Of a stretch of DNA of 5,708 bases, positions 1-5,503 are shown in pieces. The first letter of the stretch is position 1. Each line of letters begins with the position of its first letter. A program made the position numbers and the translations under genes. Location: assembly GCA_016195115.1 (NCBI GenBank), contig JACQAI010000458.1:1-5708 (forward strand), given 5' to 3'. The stretch is from Pseudomonadota bacterium. GTDB taxonomy: Bacteria > Pseudomonadota > Alphaproteobacteria > Elsterales > Elsteraceae. The notes beneath the pieces were generated by a model that saw only the letters and a program-made list of their open reading frames with translations, ran no database searches and was not told where the DNA came from.

Positions 1-64
1 GCAATGGGGCGGCTGCGCCGCCGGGGAGCAGCGGGCCGCGACCGTTTTGCACAGCCGCCGTCAT
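1..64 (-). CDS. Partial gene start, probably second ABC ATPase (OppF/DppF type)
   Basis: On the minus strand an ATG at 64-62 overlaps the TGA stop (63-61) of the upstream ATPase gene as ATGA, the classic arrangement for translational coupling. The frame stays open for 21 codons to the window edge and reads MTAAVQNGRG then PLLPGGAAAPL. Nothing in this short piece is diagnostic. The inference of an OppF/DppF partner rests on position, since OppD-type genes are usually followed directly by the second ATPase, and on the fact that such proteins often begin with a short Ala/Pro/Gly-rich leader before an 'LLEV' strand; the last residues seen here would fit that. The alternative is non-coding DNA: bases 8-22 form a perfect 6-bp hairpin (GGCGGC, loop TGC, GCCGCC). 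Confidence 0.5.
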   Translation of the reverse strand, partial: MTAAVQNGRGPLLPGGAAAPL

Positions 65-1113
65 GACGCCGCCGCGAGCAGGCGATCGGCGTGCCAGCAG
101 GCCACCCAGTGACCCGGACGATGCTCGGCGAGCGGCGGATAGGCGGCGCGGCACTGGTCGCTGGCGAAGCCGCAGCGCGGCGCGAAGATGCAGCCCGCGG
201 GCAGGTCGGCGAGCGACGGCACCATGCCGCGGATCTCGTTGAGGCGGGTGCGCGCGGCGTTGTTGCGCGTCGCGCCCAAGGCCGGGATCGAGCCGAGCAG
301 GCCGCGGGTGTAGGGGTGGCCGGGATTTTCGAACAGCGCGTCGACCGGGGCCTCCTCGACCTTGCGCCCGGCGTACATCACGACCACCCGGTCGGCGTTC
401 TCGGCGACCACGCCCATGTCGTGGGTGATCAGGATGATGGCGGTGCCGAGGGTGTCCTGGAGCTCGTGCATCAGGTCGAGGATCTGGGCCTGGATGGTGA
501 CGTCGAGCGCCGTGGTCGGCTCGTCGGCGATCAGCACCTTGGGATTGCACGACAGCGCCATCGCGATCATGACGCGCTGGCGCATGCCGCCGGAGAGTTG
601 ATGCGGGTAAGCATGAAGCCGCCGCTCGGGCTCTGGGATGTGGACGCGGCGCAGCATGGTGACCGCGTTATCCAGGGCATCGCGGCGCGACAAACCCTGA
701 TGCAACGCGATCGCCTCGCTGATCTGCTTGCCGACGGTGAACAGCGGATTGAGCGACGTCATCGGCTCCTGGAAGATCATCGAGATGTCGTTGCCGCGGA
801 CCGCCTCCATGTCGGGCTCGCTCAGCTCGAGCAGGTTGGTGCCCTCGAGACGGATGCTCCCCGAGACGATGCGGCCCGGCGGATCGGCGATCAGGCGCAG
901 GATCGACAGCGCCGTCACGCTCTTGCCGCAGCCCGACTCGCCGACGACGCCCAGGGTCTCGCCGCTGCGCAACGTGTAGGACACGCCGTCGACCGCCCGC
1001 ACGACGCCGCCGGCGGTGAAGAAGTGGGTCTGCAGATTGTCGATTTGCAGCAGCGCCTGATCCGCCGCGCCGACCGCCGCGCCTTGCGACGAAATCGCCC
1101 CCACTTCAGTCAA
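61..1113 (-). CDS. Oligopeptide/dipeptide-type ABC transporter ATP-binding protein (OppD/DppD family)
   Basis: This is a 350-residue cytoplasmic ATPase that would power import of peptides, opines, nickel or related solutes through an inner-membrane permease pair. All nucleotide-binding motifs are intact: Walker A GESGCGKS at 58-65, Q-loop Gln115 in FQEPMTSLNP, signature LSGGMRQR at 173-180, Walker B VLIADEPT at 193-200 with catalytic Glu198, and switch His231 in THDMGVV. The C-terminal oligopeptide-transporter extension begins at GHPYTRGLL (266-274) and carries four cysteines (308, 314, 321, 339). The length is normal for the family. The start is taken as TTG at 1113 because AGGGAG lies 7 nt upstream; a GTG at 1104 is the alternative but sits too far from that site. 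It is divergent from the binding-protein gene at 1363, which fits one transport locus. The substrate cannot be deduced, and DppD, OppD and GsiA-like names are equally possible. Confidence 0.95.
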   Translation of the reverse strand: MTEVGAISSQGAAVGAADQALLQIDNLQTHFFTAGGVVRAVDGVSYTLRSGETLGVVGESGCGKSVTALSILRLIADPPGRIVSGSIRLEGTNLLELSEPDMEAVRGNDISMIFQEPMTSLNPLFTVGKQISEAIALHQGLSRRDALDNAVTMLRRVHIPEPERRLHAYPHQLSGGMRQRVMIAMALSCNPKVLIADEPTTALDVTIQAQILDLMHELQDTLGTAIILITHDMGVVAENADRVVVMYAGRKVEEAPVDALFENPGHPYTRGLLGSIPALGATRNNAARTRLNEIRGMVPSLADLPAGCIFAPRCGFASDQCRAAYPPLAEHRPGHWVACWHADRLLAAAS

Positions 1114-1362
1114 ACGCCGTCTCCCTGGACTGCGACGGCTTGTGGTTGGTCGGCGTGCCGAGCGCGGGTCCGATCAGAGCACATCGGATGCGGGTCCGAA
1201 AAGGTGCGGCAACCGGGCGCAGGCCGGCCACGCGGCGCACATGATCCTGGAAACCGGTGCAGCGCTCGGCGATGATCGGGCCAGCAGACGCGGCGAGCCA
1301 CGCCGACCGGGGACCGCGGCCCACGGCCGATGCCCCCGAGGACCAAGATGGAGGACAAGCGC
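1114..1362. promoter_or_regulatory. Divergent intergenic region between ATPase and binding-protein genes
   Basis: These 249 bases separate two divergent genes and must hold the promoters of both. I see no convincing sigma-70 or EcfG-type promoter on either strand. Ribosome-binding sites are clear at both ends: AGGGAG (minus strand, 1126-1121) before the TTG at 1113, and GGAGG at 1350-1354, 8 nt before the ATG at 1363. A direct repeat and a short dyad lie at 1164-1199 and are listed separately. Short open frames crossing the region have no ribosome-binding site or recognisable protein sequence. Confidence 0.6.
1164..1199. repeat. Direct repeat with short dyad, possible operator
   Basis: GCGGGTCCGA occurs at 1164-1173 and again exactly at 1190-1199, 26 bp apart. 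Between and overlapping them is an inverted repeat, CCGAT at 1170-1174 and ATCGG at 1183-1187, with an 8-nt spacer. Such spacing could suit a dimeric regulator, or the stretch may be a decayed intergenic palindromic element. In GC-rich DNA a 10-bp exact repeat is only modest evidence. Confidence 0.35.
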
Positions 1363-3013
1363 ATGAGTGACCAACAGCGCCCGCGTTCGGGCTGGACCCG
1401 TCGCGATTTTCTCGCCACCACGGCCCTCGCGGCGGGCGTCTACGGAATAGGCTGGCGTCCTGGTCAGGCGGCGGTGCCGACCGAGTTCGACGGCTCCAAA
1501 TTCCAGCTCAAGGCGCCGGAGGCCAATCCCAAGTCGGGCGGCGTGCTGCGCTACGGCGTGACCTCGCGGCCGCCCCACTTTGACGTGCACCAGTCGGGCA
1601 CGATCAACAATCTCGGCTCCCAGGGCTGCATGTTCGACAACCTGGTGCGGCGCGATCCGCGCGACAGCGGCAAGACCATCATCCCCGATTTGGCGCATAG
1701 CTGGGAGATCGCCAAGGACGGCAAGACCTACACGTTCCATCTGCGCAAGGACGTGCTGTTCCACGATGGCGCCGAGTTCACCGCCGAGGACGTCAAGGCG
1801 ACCTTCGACCGCATCGCCAAGCCGCCATCGGGCATCAGCATCCCGCGCAGCACCTTGTTCGCCGCGGTCGAAGCGATCAACGCGCGCGACAAGCACACCA
1901 TCGAGTTCAAGCTGTCGAGCTCGCGTCCGGCCGACTTCATGATGTCGGCGTTCGCCAGCGGCTGGAACGTCATCGTGCGCAAGAAAACGCTGGAGGACAA
2001 TGCCTACAACCTGCGCCGCGTCGTGACCTACCCCGGCACCGGCCCGTTCAAGCCCGCCAAGCGGGTCGAGGGCGAGGTCTGGGTGATGGAGAAGAACAAG
2101 GACTACTGGAATAAGGGTATGCCGTATCTCGACGGCATCGAGTTCTTCCACGCGCTGCCGTTCTCGCCCGAGCTCGGCTCGGCGTTCCTGTCGAACCGCA
2201 TCGACTACGCGCGGCTGCTCGACCCGGTGACCATGCGCAAGGTCAAGGCGACGCAAGGCATGTCGGGCACCGACTTCTATCAGAGCGTCATCCAGGGAAC
2301 CTGGGTGAACAACAAGAAGAAGCCGTTCGACGACCCGCGGGTACGCCGCGCCATGCACCTGGCGTTCGACCGGCCGGTGCTGGTCGACGTCGTCAAGGAT
2401 GTCGCGCCGATGATGGTCGGCGGTTTCATCTATCCGTTCTCGGCCTTCGCGACGCCCAAGGAAGAGCTCGCCAAGAAGGTCGGCTATCAGACCGATCCGA
2501 CCGCCGCGCTCAAGGAAGCCAAGGCGCTGATGGCCGCCGCCGGCCACGCCAACGGCATCAAGGGTCTGGATTTCCTGGTGCGCGACGTCGCGTCATTCAA
2601 GCTGTGGTCGCAGGCCATCCAGGCGATGCTGCAGCAAGGCATCAACGTCGAGTGCAACCTGCGCACCGTCGTCGAGTCGGTGTGGTTCGACGACACCAAG
2701 AACGGCAACTTCGACCTCGCGGTCGGCGCCATCGTGTCGACGCTGCTCGACCCGTCGGACTACTTCAACGCCTGGTACGGCCCCAACGGCCCGCAGAACT
2801 ACGGCTTCTGGGACAACGCCCAGTTCAGGCAAGCGCCTGGCGCTGATCCGCCAGGCCGAGGCGATCATGGAGCAGGATCCGCCGGTGCTGCCGATCTGTT
2901 GGGAGAAGATCAACGACGGCTGGTACAACTACGTCAAAGGCCACGTGCCCTACGAGTACTTCGGCATCTACGACGTCGTCCGCATGGACACGTTCTGGCT
3001 CGACAAGGCGTAG
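1363..3013 (+). pseudogene. ABC transporter solute-binding protein (SBP family 5), Tat-exported, frame broken near 2827-2831
   Basis: This encodes the periplasmic binding protein of a peptide/opine/nickel-type importer. The start is ATG 1363, preceded by GGAGG at 8 nt; in-frame ATGs at 1330 and 1348 lack such a site. The N-terminus WTRRDFLATTALAAG (residues 11-25) is a twin-arginine signal, with likely cleavage after GQA (residue 36) or nearby. Family-5 landmarks are clear: TYTFHLRKDVLFHDG (122-136), TAEDVKATFDRI, GTGPFKPAKRVEGEVWV, NKDYW, and DPRVRRAMHLAFDR. Frame 1 is good to NAQF (residue 488, base 2826), then turns into unrelated Arg/Pro-rich sequence that would run to a stop at 3132. The true C-terminus resumes at 2831 in another frame: KRLALIRQAEAIMEQDPPVL through DTFWLDKA, with stop TAG at 3011-3013. 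Relatives usually have roughly 15-20 residues between these two blocks, so a deletion with frameshift is more likely than a single-base slip. It may be a true mutation or an assembly error. Confidence 0.9.
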
Positions 3014-3057
3014 CGCCGCAAACGCGGCGCGCTCGGGCGGATTGGCCGCCCGAGCGC
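3013..3057. terminator. Strong hairpin between convergent genes, probable bidirectional terminator
   Basis: A perfect 12-bp stem, GCGCTCGGGCGG at 3029-3040 with CCGCCCGAGCGC at 3046-3057 and loop ATTGG, lies 16 bases after the stop of the binding-protein gene and 27 bases from the stop of the convergent lipoprotein gene. It is followed on the plus strand by only a short ATTTCCCC, so the T-tract is weak. An additional perfect 7-bp hairpin (GCGCCGC at 3013-3019, GCGGCGC at 3024-3030) begins in the stop codon and shares 3029-3030 with the larger stem, so the two cannot both form fully. Confidence 0.75.
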
Positions 3058-3083
3058 ATTTCCCCGCGTTGTTGGCTTAGAGC

Positions 3084-3662
3084 CTACCGACCGGCGCCGT
3101 ACGGCTGCTTGGTGGTGCCCGACGCGCCGTAAGCGGCGTGATCGTTCTCGAGCTGCGCCAGGGTCTGACCGTCGAGCATACCGCTCGCCGGCATGCCGTT
3201 GCGCCGCTGATACTGGGCCAGCACCGTCTTGGTCTTGGGGCCCGCGATGCCGTCGATCGCGCCGCGATAGAGGCCTTGCTCGCGCAACGTCGCCTGCGCC
3301 CGGCGGATGTCGTCGCCGGCCATCGCCAGGCGCGCCGGCGGCGCGCTCGCCGGCGCAGCGGCGGTCGCCGGCGCGAGCGGCGGCGCGCTCTGCGCGAACG
3401 CCGACGGCCGGTCGCCATTCCACACCGGCTCGCCGAGGTTGATCTGATCGGGCGTCGTCGCCGCACCGGTGCCGCCGCCGACCGCGCCGCCGATCAGCGC
3501 GCCCGGGATGGCGCCGATGCCGAACGCGAGCGCGCCGATCCCGGCGCCGGTGGCGGCGCCGACGGCGGCACCGCCGCCGGCGCGATCGCCCGTGGTCTCG
3601 CCGCACGCCGACAACAGCGCCGCGGCCATGGCCAGGTAGGCCAGGGAGCTCTGGGTCTTCAT
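3084..3662 (-). CDS. Lipoprotein with glycine-zipper segment and C-terminal peptidoglycan-binding domain
   Basis: This is a 192-residue lipoprotein. The signal peptide MKTQSSLAYLAMAAALLSAC ends in a lipobox (LSAC, lipidated Cys20). Residues about 28-66 are a Gly/Ala-rich glycine-zipper stretch of the type seen in 17-kDa surface-antigen and YMGG-like envelope proteins. A Pro/Ala-rich linker follows (about 92-111), then a peptidoglycan-binding domain of the PG_binding_1 type at about 117-172: IRRAQATLREQGLYRG, then AIDGIAGPKTKTVLAQYQR and a DGQTLAQL end. The expected role is tethering a membrane to the cell wall; no catalytic domain is present. The start is ATG 3662 because the lipobox signal fits and GGGA lies about 9 nt upstream; ATG 3671 would add only MPA. 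Although the frame stays open far upstream, that part is an antisense shadow of the hydrolase gene. An EcfG-like promoter lies at 3725-3701. Confidence 0.9.
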   Translation of the reverse strand: MKTQSSLAYLAMAAALLSACGETTGDRAGGGAAVGAATGAGIGALAFGIGAIPGALIGGAVGGGTGAATTPDQINLGEPVWNGDRPSAFAQSAPPLAPATAAAPASAPPARLAMAGDDIRRAQATLREQGLYRGAIDGIAGPKTKTVLAQYQRRNGMPASGMLDGQTLAQLENDHAAYGASGTTKQPYGAGR

Positions 3663-3700
3663 GGCAGGCATTCCCGTCTTGTTTGATGCGATAACGACCG

Positions 3701-3725
3701 AACGGGTCGACGGTCGATAAAGTTC
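3701..3725 (-). promoter_or_regulatory. Candidate EcfG (general stress) type promoter for the peptidoglycan-binding lipoprotein
   Basis: On the minus strand GAAC (3725-3722) is followed after exactly 17 nt by CGTT (3704-3701). The alphaproteobacterial EcfG consensus is GGAAC, 16-17 nt, CGTT; here the first base of the -35 element is T instead of G and everything else matches. Transcription would begin near 3693, giving a leader of about 30 nt before ATG 3662. Such a motif can occur by chance, so its placement directly before the gene is the main support. Confidence 0.5.
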
Positions 3726-3762
3726 AAAGGCGCGGCCGGGCACACCTCTTCTGCCGCGCGAT

Positions 3763-3793
3763 CCCTCCCCCGTTGCGGAGCAATGGGGGAGGG
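3763..3793. repeat. C-rich/G-rich hairpin, probable interspersed palindromic element or terminator
   Basis: CCCTCCCCC at 3763-3771 pairs with GGGGGAGGG at 3785-3793. The inner bases extend the stem to 13 pairs (one G-T pair) around loop CGGAG at 3776-3780. It lies about 50 bases beyond the stop of the hydrolase gene and upstream of the lipoprotein promoter, so it could end hydrolase transcripts, although no T-tract follows in that direction. Its form resembles the short C-rich palindromes scattered between genes in many alphaproteobacterial genomes. The 9-mer GCAATGGGG of its right arm also occurs at bases 1-9. Confidence 0.6.
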
Positions 3794-3844
3794 CAGGGTG
3801 GGGGCAGCCGCGGCAAGGGCAGACCTCCCGCGAGCACCCCAAGA

Positions 3845-4642
3845 CTACCGGTGCTTGCCGAGCCAGCCCATCATGATGCGGTTGAACGCATCGGGCTGCT
3901 CGACGTTGGGGAAGTGCCGGGCGCTGGCGATCTCCTCGTAGCGGCCGCCCGGCACCAGCTCGGCGATCTTCTTGTTGCCGGCCGGCGGCGTGCCGGGGTC
4001 CTGGTCGCCGCACACCACCAGGGTCGGCACCTTGAGGCCGGGGAGCTTGGGCACGAAGTCGAAATTCTGGATCGCCGCGGCGCAGCCGAGGAAGCCGGCC
4101 GGCGTGGTCGACACGATGGTGTCGCGGATCTGCTTCCAGCGGCCCGGGTTCTTCGGTTTGAAGGCGTCGGTGAACCAGCGCTCCATGGTGCCGTCGCCGA
4201 GCGGCGCCAGCGAGTTGGCGTCGCGCACCGCCTTGACGCGCGGCGCCCACGCCGCGGCGGCGTCGGGCGGCGTCGCCGACATGGTGTCGCACAGCATCTG
4301 GGACTTGAGCTTGGCGCCATGCTTGATCGCGAACGCCTGGCCGATCATGCCGCCGATCGACAGGCCGATGAAGTGCACCGGGCCGACGCCGGTGGCGTCG
4401 ACCACGCTGGCGGTGTCGTCGGCGAGCTGCTCCATGCGGTAGTCGCCCGCCACCGGGTCGCTGCCGCCGTGGCCGCGCATGTCGACGCGCAGCACGCGGA
4501 AACCGGCGTCGAGCAGCGGCGGCATCTGCTCCGCCCACATGCCGCCGTCCGACGACAGCGAATGGGTGAAGCACACCACCGGGCCTTTTTCCGGCCCCAT
4601 CAGGTCGTAATAGATCCGGCGTCCGTCGAGCGGCAGCAACAT
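3845..4642 (-). CDS. Alpha/beta-fold hydrolase, 3-oxoadipate enol-lactonase (PcaD)-like
   Basis: This is a 265-residue soluble alpha/beta hydrolase, the normal size for enol-lactonases and related esterases. Seen features are the oxyanion-hole strand VVCFTHSLSSDGGMW (22-36), RVDMRGHGGSD (52-62), the nucleophile elbow GLSIGG with Ser95, acid-loop CGDQDPGTPP with probable catalytic Asp215, and His243 in ARHFPNVEQPDAF. HSL...D..MW and GLSIGGMIGQ are typical of PcaD, which opens 3-oxoadipate enol-lactone in the beta-ketoadipate pathway. No other pathway gene is nearby, so the true substrate may be another lactone or ester. The start is ATG 4642 because GGGAGG lies 5 nt upstream; the frame extends 20 residues further but without that site. 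The gene stands alone, with 141 bp to the next gene upstream and a hairpin beyond its stop. Confidence 0.9.
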   Translation of the reverse strand: MLLPLDGRRIYYDLMGPEKGPVVCFTHSLSSDGGMWAEQMPPLLDAGFRVLRVDMRGHGGSDPVAGDYRMEQLADDTASVVDATGVGPVHFIGLSIGGMIGQAFAIKHGAKLKSQMLCDTMSATPPDAAAAWAPRVKAVRDANSLAPLGDGTMERWFTDAFKPKNPGRWKQIRDTIVSTTPAGFLGCAAAIQNFDFVPKLPGLKVPTLVVCGDQDPGTPPAGNKKIAELVPGGRYEEIASARHFPNVEQPDAFNRIMMGWLGKHR

Positions 4643-4673
4643 GTGATCCTCCCTGGCAGGGTGAGCGCCAGAG

Positions 4674-4702
4674 AGCCTAGAGCGCCGCGCCGGCGGTTCC
4701 AA
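4674..4702 (-). promoter_or_regulatory. Weak sigma-70-like promoter candidate for the hydrolase
   Basis: On the minus strand TTGGAA (4702-4697, four of six bases as in TTGACA) is followed after 17 nt by TAGGCT (4679-4674, three of six as in TATAAT). Transcription would start near 4667, about 25 nt before ATG 4642. The spacing and place are right but the elements are weak. Confidence 0.3.
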
Positions 4703-4715
4703 GCTGGGTCGTATC

Positions 4716-4784
4716 GCGCTCGCGGGGCTGCGCCCCTGCCGCGCTTGTTCTCTGGCGCTCGCGGGGCTTCGCCCCTGCCGCGCT
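4716..4784. repeat. Two tandem 30-bp hairpin-forming repeats
   Basis: A 30-bp unit at 4716-4745 recurs at 4755-4784 with one difference (G4730 versus T4769), giving a 39-bp period. Each unit contains a small hairpin, GGGGC, 3-nt loop, GCCCC (4724-4736 and 4763-4775), bracketed by GCGC ends that can pair further. The second unit runs into the first base of the stop codon of the small gene at 4784-5020. The repeats lie downstream of that gene and upstream of the hydrolase, so they may slow or end transcription, or be copies of a genome-wide element. Confidence 0.75.
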
Positions 4785-5020
4785 CAGTGCAATCGTTGGT
4801 GCTTGTGCGGCTGTGCGAGCAGCTGGGTGACGGCACACAGCACGTCGGCCCAGACGACCGCGCCCTCGTCGTCGCCGGCGTCGTGCAGCGCCTTGATCTT
4901 GCCGACCGCAACGCCGACCGCGCCGTCGCCATTGCGCTCGACGAGAACGGCCGCCATGGCCCACAGGTCGCGGTCGTAGCGCATTGCCAAATGGACCTGC
5001 TGCTGCCGTTGCGTGACCAT
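4784..5020 (-). CDS. Small uncharacterised protein, 78 residues
   Basis: I do not assign a function. The protein is short, soluble and mostly helical by composition, with a core DRDLWAMAAVLVERNGD (16-32), then KIKALHDAGDDEGAVVW (41-57) and a Leu-rich end ALCAVTQLL-like at 60-69, closing in a His/Lys/Gln tail. The block 'DLWAMAAVLVERxGD...A.....I......GD..G...W......V..LL' resembles small hypothetical proteins I associate with alphaproteobacteria, but no named domain can be given with confidence. The start is uncertain: ATG 5020 is taken, with no clear ribosome-binding site; ATG 4984 (MRYDRDLW, 66 residues) is an alternative and fits the conserved core. It lies 41 bp behind the PilZ gene on the same strand, so co-transcription is likely. 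A longer upstream frame to 5368 is a shadow of the PilZ gene. Confidence 0.75.
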   Translation of the reverse strand: MVTQRQQQVHLAMRYDRDLWAMAAVLVERNGDGAVGVAVGKIKALHDAGDDEGAVVWADVLCAVTQLLAQPHKHQRLH

Positions 5021-5061
5021 GGCAAAACGGTTGAAGCGGTGTCTCGGTTCTGGCGGCGCGG

Positions 5062-5346
5062 CTAGATGACGAACGCGCAGTGCAGCAGGCAGCCGGATGC
5101 GTGGACCACGCGCGCGCTGCGGCCGGTGCCCAGGATGCCCTCTCCGGCGAGCACCAGCAGCTCGCCGATGGTCACCTGGAAACGCTGGGGCCGACGCACG
5201 CAGGCACCGCCCTCCGAGACGTCGCGGGTATGGCAGAACACCAAGGTGTCGCGCGCCATGACGATGCGCGCCGGCGTCTCGGCCTTGCGGCGCTTGAAGC
5301 GTCGCCGCTCGTGTCCCTCGAACCCGCTCTGGTCGGTTTTCGACAT
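5062..5346 (-). CDS. Short single-domain PilZ protein (c-di-GMP binding candidate)
   Basis: This is a 94-residue protein made almost entirely of one PilZ domain. Both ligand motifs are visible: the Arg-rich RRRFKRR at 14-20, matching RxxxR, and DVSEGG at 42-47, matching [D/N]xSxxG. These are known to grip cyclic di-GMP, so binding is likely. With no other domain, it would act by touching a partner protein, as stand-alone PilZ adaptors do for motility, exopolysaccharide or surface processes; the partner is not identifiable here. The start ATG 5346 has GGGAGA about 9 nt upstream. The following small gene at 5020 is probably on the same transcript. The C-terminus CLLHCAFVI is hydrophobic and completes the barrel rather than forming a membrane segment. 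A 13-bp palindrome sits 42 bp before the start. Confidence 0.88.
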   Translation of the reverse strand: MSKTDQSGFEGHERRRFKRRKAETPARIVMARDTLVFCHTRDVSEGGACVRRPQRFQVTIGELLVLAGEGILGTGRSARVVHASGCLLHCAFVI

Positions 5347-5388
5347 CCTGCCACGTCTCCCGTCGCACCCTTCTTACGGGAGCGAGCT

Positions 5389-5401
5389 TAAGCGACGCTT
5401 A
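5389..5401. promoter_or_regulatory. 13-bp palindrome in the divergent PilZ/lipoprotein promoter region
   Basis: TAAGCG at 5389-5394 and CGCTTA at 5396-5401 form a perfect dyad around A5395. It overlaps the perfect 8-bp palindrome GCTTAAGC at 5386-5393. It lies 42 bp upstream of the PilZ start in the 157-bp divergent region, where a repressor or activator site would be expected. In otherwise very GC-rich surroundings the AT-richer dyad stands out, but no regulator can be named. A G7 run follows at 5403-5409. Confidence 0.35.
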
Positions 5402-5503
5402 TGGGGGGGCCGGGGCGGCAACGCGGCGGTGAGGTAGGAATCGTGTCGCTCGGACGTATATAGGAGGGGGCGCTACACGCCCGCAGAGCAAAGGAATACC
5501 CCG

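Noticed and set aside
91..1275. Plus-strand open frame of 394 codons opposite the ABC ATPase gene
   Set aside because: It is the antisense of a gene with all ABC motifs; the translation is Arg/Asp/His/Ala-rich with no domain, as expected for GC-rich antisense frames.
1106..1421. Short minus-strand frames of 72 and 103 codons in the divergent intergenic region
   Set aside because: No ribosome-binding site, no recognisable protein features, and overlap with the starts of both flanking genes.
1174..2547. Minus-strand open frame of 457 codons opposite the binding-protein gene
   Set aside because: It lies antisense to clear SBP family-5 sequence and shows only low-complexity Arg/Gly/Leu/Val composition, without a recognisable motif.
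2832..3132. Continuation of the binding-protein frame 1 to a stop at 3132
   Set aside because: The residues after NAQF are Arg/Pro-rich nonsense, while the conserved C-terminus reads in another frame and stops at 3013; the extension also crosses the terminator hairpin.
3663..4574. Long upstream extension of the peptidoglycan-binding lipoprotein frame
   Set aside because: The lipobox signal peptide and a ribosome-binding site fix the start at 3662; the extension is an out-of-frame shadow of the hydrolase gene on the same strand.
4716..4784. CRISPR array interpretation of the tandem repeats
   Set aside because: Only two units with a 9-bp gap, no spacer-sized unique sequence and no cas gene nearby.
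3773..5065. Plus-strand open frame of 430 codons spanning the hydrolase and repeat region
   Set aside because: It is antisense to the alpha/beta hydrolase with an intact catalytic triad and to the small gene, and crosses the hairpin repeats; no domain is visible.
5437..5462. EcfG-like promoter for the right-edge lipoprotein (GGAAT ... CGTA)
   Set aside because: The gap between the two elements is 13 nt, too short for the 16-17 nt spacing, and both elements deviate from consensus.
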